Made by a program: the position numbers and the translations under genes. A model generated the notes under the pieces. The model had not been told where the DNA came from. It saw only the letters and a program-made list of their open reading frames with translations, and searched no databases. A stretch of 49,099 nucleotides of DNA, taken from the NCBI GenBank assembly GCA_044336815.1, contig JBIIOU010000002.1, forward strand, positions 1-49,099. The letters are read 5' to 3'. Source of the stretch: GCA-2737125 sp044336815 (GTDB lineage Bacteria; Actinomycetota; Actinomycetes; S36-B12). This document shows positions 24,173 to 33,439 of this stretch, piece after piece. Position 1 is the first letter of the stretch. The number at the start of each line of letters is the position of its first letter.

Positions 24173-25254
24173 CGGGCGCCTCATACGCGGCTGCTGGAGT
24201 TGATGTTGAAGCCGGGGAGCGCGCTGTTGCTTTAATGCGGGCTTCGGTAAAGGCGGCTCAGCGGCCGGAGACGGTCGGAGACTTCGGGGGATTCGCCGGG
24301 CTCTTTGATGCATCAGCGCTAACCAAATATCGCAAGCCACTACTTGCTACATCTACCGACGGAGTGGGTACCAAAGTTGCGGTTGCCCGCGCGATGGATT
24401 TGCACGACACCATCGGGATTGATCTGGTAGCCATGGTTGTCGATGATCTAGTTGTTGTTGGCGCCGAACCCCTTTTTCTAACGGATTACATTGCGACAGG
24501 CGCGGTGGTGCCAGAACGCATTGCGGCGATTGTGGCCGGTATTGCAACAGGGTGTCAGTTAGCCGGGTGCGCTTTACTTGGCGGCGAGACCGCGGAGCAC
24601 CCGGGCTTAATGGCCCCTGATGAGTATGACGTTGCCGGTGCAGCAACCGGAGTAGTAGAAGCCGATGCATTACTTGGCCCTGACAGAGTGGCGGCGGGTG
24701 ATGTAGTGGTGGCCATGGGGGCATCCGGCCTGCACTCAAATGGATATTCACTCGCGCGATATGTGCTCTTAGGTGACAAAGGTCCTGGCTTGCACACCTA
24801 CCTGCCGGAGATTGATCGCACGGTGGGCGAGGAGTTACTTGAGCCGACTCGCATCTATGCGAAAGATTGCCTGGCGCTCATTGAAGCGGTGACCGTGCAC
24901 GGTTTCAGCCACATCACCGGTGGCGGGCTAGCCGCCAATATTGCTCGGGTGCTGCCCGCACACCTGGCCGCAGAGATCGATCGAAGCACTTGGTCGCCGC
25001 TGCCAGTCTTCAACTTGATTCGCCAATTAGGTGCAGTTGATCAACTTGAACTTGAGCGCACATTGAATATGGGGATCGGCATGGTCGCGATTCTGCCTGC
25101 TGGAGAAGCGCAAAACGCAATTGATTTGCTAGCGGCCCGAGGGGTTAGCGCATGGGTTTGTGGCGTGGTGCGCGCTCGCGGGGATGGCGAGGTGGGCGAC
25201 TCTGCTGGCAAAGGCGGCGGCGGCGGCGCGGTAATGCTGGTCGGCCAGCACTAA
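24169..25254 (+). CDS. purM: Phosphoribosylformylglycinamidine cyclo-ligase PurM
   Basis: PurM (AIR synthetase) closes the imidazole ring, FGAM + ATP to AIR. The N terminus SYAAAGVDVEAGERAVALMR and the motif LLATSTDGVGTKVAVARAMD are diagnostic. GASGLHSNGYSLARYVLL and HITGGGLAANIARVLPAHLA mark the ATP-binding and C-terminal domains. The length of 361 residues is slightly extended by a Gly-rich tail (KGGGGGAVMLVG). It ends 10 bases before a convergent gene. Confidence 0.97.
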   Translation: MTGASYAAAGVDVEAGERAVALMRASVKAAQRPETVGDFGGFAGLFDASALTKYRKPLLATSTDGVGTKVAVARAMDLHDTIGIDLVAMVVDDLVVVGAEPLFLTDYIATGAVVPERIAAIVAGIATGCQLAGCALLGGETAEHPGLMAPDEYDVAGAATGVVEADALLGPDRVAAGDVVVAMGASGLHSNGYSLARYVLLGDKGPGLHTYLPEIDRTVGEELLEPTRIYAKDCLALIEAVTVHGFSHITGGGLAANIARVLPAHLAAEIDRSTWSPLPVFNLIRQLGAVDQLELERTLNMGIGMVAILPAGEAQNAIDLLAARGVSAWVCGVVRARGDGEVGDSAGKGGGGGAVMLVGQH

Positions 25255-25264
25255 CGTCCGAGAG

Positions 25265-25477
25265 CTAGTCGGCTGGTTCGTCGTAATATTTAGCGTAGGG
25301 GTCGTCCTCAATCGGATCACCCAACGCATCGACAGCTTCCGATGGTGGTTGCTCGACGTGATTGCCTGCACTGCCGGCCAACTCTGCTTGCAGCCGATCA
25401 AAATCGGTCTGTGGCCCGCCGTACTTCAATTCACGGGCAACCTTGGTTTGCTTGGCTTTTGCCCGGCCGCGCCCCAT
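25265..25477 (-). CDS. DUF3073 family protein
   Basis: This is a 70-residue protein of unknown function typical of actinobacteria. The N terminus MGRGRAKAKQTKVARELKYG is the strongly conserved DUF3073 signature. The rest is hydrophilic and acidic with a Tyr-rich end (DDPYAKYYDEP). A GAGGGGG stretch precedes the ATG on the minus strand. It lies convergent to purM and divergent from bldC, an arrangement shared with Streptomyces-type genomes. Confidence 0.9.
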   Translation of the reverse strand: MGRGRAKAKQTKVARELKYGGPQTDFDRLQAELAGSAGNHVEQPPSEAVDALGDPIEDDPYAKYYDEPAD

Positions 25478-25807
25478 GGCTCGACCCCCTCATCCGGGGC
25501 AAGTGCCCCAGTCGTGTGGACGGAAATTGCTGCTGCGACCGGGATTACCGACCCGCTTAGCGTGCCCTAAGACTACCTGCTGCCCGGCTGCCGCGAGCAC
25601 ACCGGTGGTGCACTTTTTCCTCGGCTTACGCCAGAGCATTGCCCAAACCTGCTCATGGCGTGGCGTTCCCGCTCTTTAATCGGGGCAATTCACCAGAAAT
25701 ATGGTCGAATTGCCCGTTTTTGCTTGCTGCCCGGGTGCGTGGGTGGAACAGTAGGGACGTTCGGTCTCGAAAGGTAAGCCGAGTTGAGCGCTATGCGGGA
25801 GGTGCAA
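25478..25807 (+). promoter_or_regulatory. DUF3073-bldC divergent intergenic region
   Basis: This 330-bp gap contains no convincing protein gene. It must hold promoters for DUF3073 (leftward) and bldC (rightward). It also holds a strong stem-loop with a T run at 25683-25721 (separate entry). GGGAGGT at 25797-25803 is the bldC ribosome binding site. The stretch 25490-25680 is GC-rich and could be transcribed as a small RNA ending at the hairpin. Confidence 0.5.
25683..25721 (+). terminator. Rho-independent terminator-like hairpin
   Basis: The arms GGGCAATTCACCA (25683-25695) and TGGT-C-GAATTGCCC (25702-25715) pair with a single bulged C around a 6-nt loop, and are followed by TTTTT at 25717-25721. 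It is oriented to stop rightward transcription, yet no rightward gene ends just upstream. It may therefore end purM read-through, end an unannotated small RNA, or act as an attenuator ahead of bldC. Confidence 0.8.
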
Positions 25808-26014
25808 GTGTCTGGACGTAGCCCGGAGATGGAGCAATTGCTCACGCCAGCTGAAGTTGCGGCGCTTTTTAGAGTCGATCCCAAGACGGTCACGCGCTGG
25901 GCTAAAGCTGGCAAGTTGACTTGCATAAGAACCCTTGGTGGCCATCGCCGGTATCGGGCCGGCGAGGTGCAGGCGCTCCTTGAAATACAAGGACCCACGC
26001 GCCCGGTCCAGTAA
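25808..26014 (+). CDS. bldC: BldC-type MerR-like DNA-binding protein
   Basis: BldC is a small winged-helix regulator related to the MerR DNA-binding domain. The core LLTPAEVAALFRVDPKTVTR followed by WAKAGKLTCIRTLGGHRRYR is nearly invariant in BldC proteins. GTG 25808 is selected because GGGAGGT lies 4 bases upstream and because it yields 68 residues, the same length as Streptomyces BldC; upstream in-frame TTG and ATG codons lack this support. The protein is a single domain with no effector domain. In Streptomyces it controls development; here its targets are unknown. Confidence 0.93.
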   Translation: MSGRSPEMEQLLTPAEVAALFRVDPKTVTRWAKAGKLTCIRTLGGHRRYRAGEVQALLEIQGPTRPVQ

Positions 26015-26094
26015 CTGTCAACAAATCTATGGCAATGACGTTTATGGCCACCATCAGTAGGGTGGTGGTACCAAGTGCGGTAGAGCTCCGCCTG
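26015..26094. terminator. Possible bidirectional terminator between bldC and narI
   Basis: The two genes converge on an 80-bp gap. CCACCA at 26048-26053 and TGGTGG at 26063-26068 form a 6-bp stem with a 9-nt loop. No T run follows on either strand, so the assignment as terminator is tentative. Confidence 0.35.
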
Positions 26095-26829
26095 TTAGCC
26101 AACACGCTCCCAGCCGCGTTTTACCGGGCGACTTCCCGGATCATGCGGGCCACGCTCGCGGTAAACAACGTAAGGGCGAAAGAGATATTGCACCGGCGCG
26201 CTGAATGCATGCACTAATCGGGTAAAAGGCCAGATTAGAAATAGCAGCATGCCGGCGACTGCGTGAATCTGGAATGAAGAAGGTGCTTCCGCCATCAATT
26301 GTGGTTGCGGGTTCATCAAGAAGATACTTCGAAACCACGGAGATACTGTCTCCCGGTAGTTATAGCCATCACCAATTATTCCTGATCCGACAAGTGTTGT
26401 TAACAGACCAAGGCAGATGGCGGCTGTCAAAAAGATATACATCGTCTTGTCGTTCTTAGTGGTCGCTGCAAATACAGCACCGTTTGTTCGGCGGCGATAG
26501 ATAAGTAGGGAGATTCCGAACAGGGTGCAGGCGCCTGACACTGCACCTAGGCCAACGGCCATTACATGGTAGGAATCTTCACTCAGCCCTGCCGCATTGG
26601 TCCAATTCTCAGGAATTAGCAGCCCCATGATGTGACCGCCGAGGACCGCCAAGATGCCAAGGTGGAAAAGTGGGCTTGCAATACGAATAACCTTACGTTC
26701 ATAGAGTTGGCTCGACCTAGTGGTCCAGCCAAACTTGTCATATTTGTAGCGCCAGAACATGCCGGTCGCGAAGACGGCAATTGTTAAGTAGGGAAGCGCT
26801 ACCCACAACAAAATGTCAGTGGAGTTCAT
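26095..26829 (-). CDS. narI: Respiratory nitrate reductase gamma subunit NarI
   Basis: NarI is the diheme cytochrome b that oxidises quinol and passes electrons to NarH. The 244 residues contain five predicted membrane segments. Candidate heme-ligand histidines are in SPLFHLGILAVLGGHIMGLL and in the C-terminal IHAVAGMLLFLIWPFTRLVH. The C-terminal cytoplasmic tail (YRERGPHDPG) is typical. The start overlaps the narJ stop (ATGA). It is the last gene of the operon. Confidence 0.96.
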   Translation of the reverse strand: MNSTDILLWVALPYLTIAVFATGMFWRYKYDKFGWTTRSSQLYERKVIRIASPLFHLGILAVLGGHIMGLLIPENWTNAAGLSEDSYHVMAVGLGAVSGACTLFGISLLIYRRRTNGAVFAATTKNDKTMYIFLTAAICLGLLTTLVGSGIIGDGYNYRETVSPWFRSIFLMNPQPQLMAEAPSSFQIHAVAGMLLFLIWPFTRLVHAFSAPVQYLFRPYVVYRERGPHDPGSRPVKRGWERVG

Positions 26830-27467
26830 CGTCGGCCGCCAATCGGGTCAAGGGTGACAAACACCGGGAAAGGCTCCAAGCCAACTTCTTCCGCTGGAGG
26901 TCCTTGGGCAGCTAGTTGAATGATTCTGTCTTGAATTTCGCTGGTCACCTGCGGAAGTGTGGCGACAATCGCGTCGAGGACGTGTGAGTAGGGCGAATCT
27001 AACTGCTCGAGAGCATCACGAAGTAAGTGAATCGGGCCACTATGTTCAGCGAGTAACGCGTTACCCGTCAATTGGTCGCCAATTGCGGCAAACTCCAAAA
27101 CCACGCACAGGTGATCAGGCAATTCGCGGCTGCCGGAGTCGAATCCAGCGGCAAGGTAGGCCTGCTTGAATCGAAGGATTGCCTGCCCTCGATTACGAGT
27201 ATCTCCATCTGTCCAATAGGTGAGGTAAGGGGAAGCTTTCCGTTTCATGTCGAAGGTAGCTACAAAGTCGGCCTGAATTTCAATCAGCGGTGTGCTTGAA
27301 AGGTGATCGAGGAATGCCTTCAGCGGCATACCTGTCTGAGCCGGTAAGGAGTTAACGGCTACTGCGATTTCATCGAGGTGCTCAAAAAGTTCTTCATCTG
27401 GATACCAAAGTAGCCAGGAGGCCGCCAATCTTGCGGCCGCCGTATCTTGCGGATTCTGATTAGTCAT
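26826..27467 (-). CDS. narJ: Nitrate reductase assembly chaperone NarJ
   Basis: NarJ is the dedicated chaperone for cofactor insertion into NarG and for its membrane attachment. The acidic all-helical protein has ASWLLWYPDEELFEHLDEIA, FVATFDMKRKASPYLTYWTD and YLAAGFDSGSRELPDHLCVV, matching the NarJ/TorD-like pattern. ATG 27467 gives 213 residues and lies 8 bases inside the end of narH with a GGA upstream; an ATG at 27479 is a weaker alternative. It overlaps narI downstream. Confidence 0.94.
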   Translation of the reverse strand: MTNQNPQDTAAARLAASWLLWYPDEELFEHLDEIAVAVNSLPAQTGMPLKAFLDHLSSTPLIEIQADFVATFDMKRKASPYLTYWTDGDTRNRGQAILRFKQAYLAAGFDSGSRELPDHLCVVLEFAAIGDQLTGNALLAEHSGPIHLLRDALEQLDSPYSHVLDAIVATLPQVTSEIQDRIIQLAAQGPPAEEVGLEPFPVFVTLDPIGGRR

Positions 27468-29088
27468 TAGTAGTTCCATTGCCGTGCCAATTTTGCAGGT
27501 TCATACGGACGTCATCTAAGGGAATGAGAACTTCAGATGTTTGGCGAACCTTTAATGCATGAAATGTTTCAACGGCAACTGGAACCGGTCGGCTCGAGGC
27601 AGCTCCGAATGGGCCAGGTTTATATTGACCAGGGCCACCAGAAACATCGAGCGAGCAGGCAAGTTCTTCCAGATCGCGTGCTGTTTCCGCGTGTGCTTTA
27701 GGGATTACGTAGCGGTCCTCATATTTTGCGATGGCTAAAAGTCGATACAGGTTGTAGATCATTTCCTCAGACATGCCCACTGCGGCCGGGATTTCTGGAC
27801 GGGGTTCACGACCCAGATTTACATCGCGCATGTATGAGCGCATTGCTGCCAGGATTTTCAGTGACCGGCTTACCGGGGCCGGATCTCCGGCGGTGAACAA
27901 CTCTGCGAGATATTCGATAGGTATTCGCAATGCTTCGAGCGCGCCGAAAAGATTTCCGGCTTCTTCAGCGTCATTTCCCGTCTCCCGCAACGCATCGACT
28001 ACAGGTGAAAGCGGTGGGATGTACCAAACCATTGGCATGGTCCGGTACTCGGGATGTAATGGCAATGCAACCTTGTACACCTTTGCTAACTTGTAGACCG
28101 GGGAATTCATAGCTGCCTCGAGCCAATCTTGAGGGATACCGTCACGAAGTGCCTGTGCTTGCACAATGGGATCGTTCGGATCGAGCAACAAATCAAGTTG
28201 TGCTTGAAGTAGATCGTGTTCATTTTCAGTCGCAGCTGCTGCGCTCACGCCATCGGCGTCGTAAAGAAAAAGTCCCAGGTATCGCAAACGTCCGACACAG
28301 GTCTCCGAACAAACTGTTGGTAGGCCGACTTCTAGGCGTGGGTAACAAAGGGTGCACTTCTCGGCTTTACCGGTGCTGTGGTTGAAGTAAACTTTCTTAT
28401 AAGGACATCCCGATACGCACATGCGCCAACCGCGACAGGCGTCCTGATCGACGAGAACAATTCCATCCTCGGCGCGCTTGTACATTGCTCCGGAGGGGCA
28501 GGCTGCCACGCATGCCGGGTTAAGGCAGTGTTCGCAAATGCGCGGCAAGTAGAACATGAAGGCCTGCTCAAATTCCAACTTGACCCGGTCGGTTACTTGA
28601 TCGCGAATCTTTACTAGAACTGGGTCATGCGGTGCCAGTTCAGGGCCTCCAGCAAGGTCGTCATCCCAGTTTGCTGACCATTCGATCTTCATTGGCTTAC
28701 CGGTGATCAGTGATTTCGGCCGTGCCACCGGAGTGTGTTCGCCTAACGGGGTTGAGATCAGCATGTCGTACTCGTAGGTCCAAGGCTCGTAGTAATCCTG
28801 AAGGGTGGGTAACTTCGGGTTACTGAATATCTGGAGTAGGCGCTTTACTCGACCTCCAGAGCGAAGCCGTAACTTTCCGCGCTTTAGCTCCCACCCGCCC
28901 TTCCACTTTTCCTGATCTTGATATGTGCGCGGATATCCTTGTCCTGGACGCGTCTCCACGTTGTTGAACCAGGCGTACTCAACGCCGGCTCGATTTGTCC
29001 AGGCCTGCTTGCAAGTCACTGAGCAGGTGTGGCAGCCAATGCACTTATCAAGGTTCATCACCATACCCATCTGGGCCATGATCTTCAT
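27460..29088 (-). CDS. narH: Respiratory nitrate reductase beta subunit NarH
   Basis: NarH carries the four iron-sulfur clusters that relay electrons from NarI to NarG. The cysteine motifs are all visible: CIGCHTCSVTC near residue 16, CEHCLNPACVAACP, CRGWRMCVSGCPYKKVYF (the Trp in the second position is the mark of the [3Fe-4S] site) and CTLCYPRLEVGLPTVCSETC. At 542 residues it is slightly longer than the E. coli protein. The start ATG overlaps the narG stop (TAATG). Confidence 0.97.
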   Translation of the reverse strand: MKIMAQMGMVMNLDKCIGCHTCSVTCKQAWTNRAGVEYAWFNNVETRPGQGYPRTYQDQEKWKGGWELKRGKLRLRSGGRVKRLLQIFSNPKLPTLQDYYEPWTYEYDMLISTPLGEHTPVARPKSLITGKPMKIEWSANWDDDLAGGPELAPHDPVLVKIRDQVTDRVKLEFEQAFMFYLPRICEHCLNPACVAACPSGAMYKRAEDGIVLVDQDACRGWRMCVSGCPYKKVYFNHSTGKAEKCTLCYPRLEVGLPTVCSETCVGRLRYLGLFLYDADGVSAAAATENEHDLLQAQLDLLLDPNDPIVQAQALRDGIPQDWLEAAMNSPVYKLAKVYKVALPLHPEYRTMPMVWYIPPLSPVVDALRETGNDAEEAGNLFGALEALRIPIEYLAELFTAGDPAPVSRSLKILAAMRSYMRDVNLGREPRPEIPAAVGMSEEMIYNLYRLLAIAKYEDRYVIPKAHAETARDLEELACSLDVSGGPGQYKPGPFGAASSRPVPVAVETFHALKVRQTSEVLIPLDDVRMNLQNWHGNGTTND

Positions 29089-32000
29089 TAGTACTGAACC
29101 TCCTGATTGCGGCGTCGAATGACGGTGATCTCATCACGTTGATTTCCTGTTGGGCCCAGATAGTTGAAGGCGAATGACAGTTGTGCGTAGCCGCCAACAA
29201 GGTGGGTTGGCTTAATCATGAGCCTGGTTAGTGAGTTATGAATGCCACCGCGTTTACCACTTAGTTCTGCTCGCGGTACATCGACAGTACGATCTTTTGC
29301 GTGGTACATGTAGACGGTGCCCTCTGGCATGCGGTGGGAGACTATGGCCCGTGCAACAACTACACCATTTCTGTTGTATGACTCGATCCACTCGTTATCC
29401 TTAACACCGATGGCGTCAGCATCCTGGGGGCTAATCCAGATTTCGGGCCCACCACGTGAAAGTGAAAGCATGAACAGGTTGTCTTGATATTCGGAGTGAA
29501 TCGACCATTTTGAGTGTGGGGTTAGATAACGAACGGTGACTTCTTTACCGAATCCTGTCTGCTGGTTACCGTCTAGCCGGTGCAGATTTAGCGGTGGGCG
29601 GAATGTTGGCATATTTTCTCCAATTTCGCTCATCCAGTCGTGGTCTAAGAAGAAGTGCATGCGGCCGGTGAGTGTGTGCCAAGGCTTAAGGCGCTCGACA
29701 TTTATCGCGAATGCCGTATAGCGGCGCCCGCCATGTTCGCTACCAGACCACTCGGGGCTCGTAATTACTGGCACCGGGCGTGCTTGAGTATCGGGAAAGG
29801 TAATTCGCTTTCCCTCGTTATCCAGTGCGAGGCCTGCGAGTTTTTGACCTGTGCGCTTTTCTAAGAAGCGAAAACCTTCAACTGCAAGACGGCCATTGGT
29901 CGTCCCGGAAAGCGCAAGAATGGTCTCGCAGGCGTGCACATCGGTGACGAGTGAGGGCCTACCCGCGGCGATTCCGTCTGGAATCACCCCATTGATGCGA
30001 CCAAGTTCGCGGACTTCTTCGACTGGGCTAAACGCTACACCCTTCGTTACCATGCCAAGAGTTTCAGCAAGTGGCCCGAGGGCTGACATTTTGGAGCCGA
30101 TCTCGGTGTAGTCACGCTTGACCACGACGAACTTAGGTGCAGTCTGGCCCGGGATTAGATCAACTTCACCGGTACGCCAATCTCTGACGATGCCGCCGGG
30201 GACAGCCATCTCATCTGGTGTGTCATGGAGCAGTGGAACTGTGACAAGATCTTTGCGAACCCCAAGATGGCCCCGTGCTACGTGTGAAACCTGCCGGCCA
30301 AGTTCTTGGAAGATGTCGTAGTCACTTTTAGTCTCCCAAGGTGGGTCGATTGCTGGGGTGAAGGCATGCACAAATGGGTGCATATCTGTTGAAGAAAGAT
30401 CATGCTTTTCGTACCACGTAGCAGCAGGAAGCAAGACGTCACCGAAAAGCCCAGTGCTTGTCATCCGAAAATCGATGCTTACAAGTAGGTCTAGTTTGCC
30501 TTCCGGCGCCTCGTCATGCCAGATGACATCCTTTGGTCGTTCATCTTCAGGGGTCTCCTCGGCGCGCACCGAATTGTCAGTGCCGAGTAGGTGTCGAAGG
30601 AAGTACTCGTTACCTTTACTCGAAGACCCCAGCAGGTTTGCTCGCCATACAGTAAGAACGCGCGGCCAATTCTCCTTAGCGTCTGGGTCATCAATCGCAA
30701 ACTTGAGTTCTCCACTCTTGAGTTGTTGCGCGACGTATTCAACTGGCTCTATTCCGAGGGATTCAGCCTCGTCCACTAAATCAAGAGGGTTGCGATCGAA
30801 CTGTGGGTAAGAAGGCATCCACCCGGAGCGAGCCGATTGGGCAATGGTGTCGATCATTGTTTTACCTTTGAATAGGCCTTCGCCAAGTGGTGATGCGAGC
30901 AGGTCGGCTCCGAGGCGGTCGTAGCGCCATTGATTGGTCTGCACATACCAAAATCCGGTACCAATCATTTGCCTCGGTGGCCTTGACCAGTCAAGCCCGA
31001 AAGCTAATTGGGCCCAGCCGGTAACGGGGCGGCACTTTTCCTGCCCGACATAATGCGCCCACCCACCACCGTTCACTCCCTGTGTACCGGTCAGCGTTGT
31101 CAATGCCAAAAAGGTGCGATAGATGGTGTCGGAGTGGAACCAGTGATTGGTTCCTGCCCCCATGATGATCATGGAACGGCCGCCGGAGTCCTCGGCATTT
31201 TGGGCGAACTCCCGCCCAATGCGTTCGGCCATGGCAGCGGGAACGCCGGTAATTTCCTCTTGCCATGCTGGTGTGTAGGGCGCTGGATCCTCGTACCCTG
31301 TCGGCCAGTCGCCAGGCAATCCGTCTCGCCCGACGCCGTATTGCGCTAGCAATAGGTCAAAGACTGTAGTGACTAGTCGTTCACCTGTCGGGAGTGTGAG
31401 CCGAGCCGCGGGGACCCCTCGACGATGAACCCCGCCGCTCTCGCTATTTTCTTGACCCACGTCAAATCGCGGCAGTAGAACTTCAACAGGTTCGGTGTCG
31501 CTGGCGCCCTGAAATGAAAGTGTTGGGTCGATCCCTTCCAAATCAAGATTCCATTTCCCTATCCCGGTGTCGTTGAAACGGAATCCAAGGGATCCATTAG
31601 GCACATGCGGTAAACCAGTTGCGGAGTCAACCAGAACTGTTTTAAACGCAGCACCTTCAGCATCATCTCCAAGGTCAGCAGCGGTGACAAATTTGTCCGG
31701 TACCCAGGCTCCGTCTTTCTGCTTCAATGACACGAGGAAAGGAAGGTCACTGAATTTCTTTACGTAGTCAACGAAGCGCGGTACTTGGCGCTCGATGAAG
31801 AACTCTTTGAGAATGACATGACCCATCGCCATAGCAAGCGCGCCATCGGTTCCAGGGTGCGGAGCCATCCATTCGTCGGCGAACTTGGTGTTGTCGGCGT
31901 AGTCAGGGGAGACCGTAACAACTTTTTGGCCCCGGTATCTTGCCTCAGCCATGAAGTGTGCATCAGGTGTTCGAGTTACCGGAACATTAGATCCCCACAT

Positions 32001-32780
32001 AATTAAGTACGAAGCATTCCACCAGTCGGCTGATTCCGGAACGTCTGTTTGATCTCCAAATACTTGTGGAGAAGCCACGGGTAGATCCGCGTACCAATCG
32101 TAAAACGAGAGCATAGAACCGCCGAGCAGGCTAATAAAGCGAGCCCCGGCTGCATGAGACGCCATCGACATAGCCGGGATTGGTGAAAATCCAAAGACTC
32201 TGTCAGGGCCATAATTTTTTATCGTGTGTACGTGCGCAGCGGCAATGAGTTCATTGACCTCGGCCCATGGTGCGCGTACAAGCCCGCCTTTACCTCGTGC
32301 TCGCTGGTACCGACTTCTCGTATCGGCGTTATTGACGACGGCAGCCCAAGCATCGACTGGATCGGCATGCACGCGTCGGGCTTCGCGGTAGGCGTCAATC
32401 AAGACTCCGCGTACATATGGATAGCGCACGCGGGTTGGCGAGTAGGTGTACCAAGAGAAGGCAGCCCCTCGAGGGCACCCGCGTGGTTCGTACTCTGGAC
32501 TGTCAGGGCCCACTGAAGGATAGTCGGTCTGCTGGGACTCCCAGGTGATGATTCCATCTTTTACGTAAACTCTCCAAGAGCATGATCCGGTGCAGTTGAC
32601 ACCGTGGGTACTTCGAACAACTTTGTCATGACTCCACCTGTCACGATAGAAAACGTCTCCCTCGCGCCCGCCAACGCGCGTGACAGTTCGTCCGTCGGCT
32701 GAAGCTTTACCCGGGGTGAAAAATCGACCAGCTCGCACTAAGAAATCAGCATTCGCATTGCTTTTTTCACTCGTCTTCAC
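29088..32780 (-). CDS. narG: Respiratory nitrate reductase alpha subunit NarG
   Basis: NarG holds the bis-MGD molybdenum site that reduces nitrate to nitrite on the cytoplasmic face. The start is GTG 32780, whose GTGA overlaps the regulator stop and which follows GAGGAG; this gives 1230 residues, normal for NarG. The FS0 cluster ligands are in STHGVNCTGSCSWRVYV with a later Cys in PRGCPRGAAFSW. The active-site Asp region reads SFYDWYADLPVASPQVFGDQ then TDVPESADWWNA. There is no N-terminal twin-arginine export signal, so this is the cytoplasm-facing type. The enzyme is complete with narHJI downstream. Confidence 0.97.
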   Translation of the reverse strand: MKTSEKSNANADFLVRAGRFFTPGKASADGRTVTRVGGREGDVFYRDRWSHDKVVRSTHGVNCTGSCSWRVYVKDGIITWESQQTDYPSVGPDSPEYEPRGCPRGAAFSWYTYSPTRVRYPYVRGVLIDAYREARRVHADPVDAWAAVVNNADTRSRYQRARGKGGLVRAPWAEVNELIAAAHVHTIKNYGPDRVFGFSPIPAMSMASHAAGARFISLLGGSMLSFYDWYADLPVASPQVFGDQTDVPESADWWNASYLIMWGSNVPVTRTPDAHFMAEARYRGQKVVTVSPDYADNTKFADEWMAPHPGTDGALAMAMGHVILKEFFIERQVPRFVDYVKKFSDLPFLVSLKQKDGAWVPDKFVTAADLGDDAEGAAFKTVLVDSATGLPHVPNGSLGFRFNDTGIGKWNLDLEGIDPTLSFQGASDTEPVEVLLPRFDVGQENSESGGVHRRGVPAARLTLPTGERLVTTVFDLLLAQYGVGRDGLPGDWPTGYEDPAPYTPAWQEEITGVPAAMAERIGREFAQNAEDSGGRSMIIMGAGTNHWFHSDTIYRTFLALTTLTGTQGVNGGGWAHYVGQEKCRPVTGWAQLAFGLDWSRPPRQMIGTGFWYVQTNQWRYDRLGADLLASPLGEGLFKGKTMIDTIAQSARSGWMPSYPQFDRNPLDLVDEAESLGIEPVEYVAQQLKSGELKFAIDDPDAKENWPRVLTVWRANLLGSSSKGNEYFLRHLLGTDNSVRAEETPEDERPKDVIWHDEAPEGKLDLLVSIDFRMTSTGLFGDVLLPAATWYEKHDLSSTDMHPFVHAFTPAIDPPWETKSDYDIFQELGRQVSHVARGHLGVRKDLVTVPLLHDTPDEMAVPGGIVRDWRTGEVDLIPGQTAPKFVVVKRDYTEIGSKMSALGPLAETLGMVTKGVAFSPVEEVRELGRINGVIPDGIAAGRPSLVTDVHACETILALSGTTNGRLAVEGFRFLEKRTGQKLAGLALDNEGKRITFPDTQARPVPVITSPEWSGSEHGGRRYTAFAINVERLKPWHTLTGRMHFFLDHDWMSEIGENMPTFRPPLNLHRLDGNQQTGFGKEVTVRYLTPHSKWSIHSEYQDNLFMLSLSRGGPEIWISPQDADAIGVKDNEWIESYNRNGVVVARAIVSHRMPEGTVYMYHAKDRTVDVPRAELSGKRGGIHNSLTRLMIKPTHLVGGYAQLSFAFNYLGPTGNQRDEITVIRRRNQEVQY

Positions 32781-33439
32781 GGCTGGATCTCCTCGGGAGT
32801 AATAATTCGCGATGGCTTTTGGTCGGTGCGGTGGAGGCGCGCAGTGCACATCCCCGGTCGTGACCACACCTCCATTGAGGTGACAGCAATTGGTTGGCCG
32901 GTGTTAGCAAGTAAGGTCGAAAGCATCGCGGTATGGATTTCGCAGATCACCGGATTGGCTTCGACGATGTCGGCGTACGGGCACCCCGAAACATGAATCG
33001 CATCGCCTAGGGCGGTGGCTTCAGCGGTGAATCCGAGTCGGTTCAATGCACCGGCGGCCTCGGCAACGGCCTCATCTGGAGAAGTTGCAATTGGTAGAGC
33101 CGGCAGTGATTCGACCCAAAGCTCAGCCGCGCCTTTTGCGGCCAGAGGGTCCTTTATCTGAGCCAGCTGCATGCTCAGTGCACTTGCCAGAATCTGGTAT
33201 GGCGACGCGACTTGCGCGGCGGATTGATAGACCCAACGCGGCCGGCCTCTCCCGGCGTGCTCGGTTGCCTCGCGGGTCGCTACTTCTTTGGCCAGTAGGA
33301 CTTCTAGGTGACTTCGGACAGTGTTTGCATGTAGCCCGGTGTGCTCAGAGATGGCATCAACGGTCAGTGGTTCGGGGGAGTTTGCCAGTAATTCAGCGAT
33401 TTGGGCCCGGCTATCGCGGCCGGGGGTAACAGCGTCCAT
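32777..33439 (-). CDS. Winged-helix regulator with SufR-like cysteine pattern, first gene of the nar operon
   Basis: The N-terminal winged helix (about 8-75) has LTVDAISEHTGLHANTVRSH as helix-turn-helix and GRGRPRWVYQ as wing. The C-terminal domain carries Cys153 (SGCPYADI), Cys166 (PVICEIH) and Cys198 (PGMCTARL), a C-x12-C-x31-C arrangement. This is very like the cluster-binding cysteines of SufR-type ArsR/DeoR-like regulators, so an Fe-S sensor is inferred. It is transcribed first in the narGHJI operon, with a GTGA overlap to narG, and divergently from the narK pair. It would therefore suit oxygen, NO or Fe-S-status control of nitrate respiration, plus autoregulation. Not demonstrated. Confidence 0.8.
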   Translation of the reverse strand: MDAVTPGRDSRAQIAELLANSPEPLTVDAISEHTGLHANTVRSHLEVLLAKEVATREATEHAGRGRPRWVYQSAAQVASPYQILASALSMQLAQIKDPLAAKGAAELWVESLPALPIATSPDEAVAEAAGALNRLGFTAEATALGDAIHVSGCPYADIVEANPVICEIHTAMLSTLLANTGQPIAVTSMEVWSRPGMCTARLHRTDQKPSRIITPEEIQP

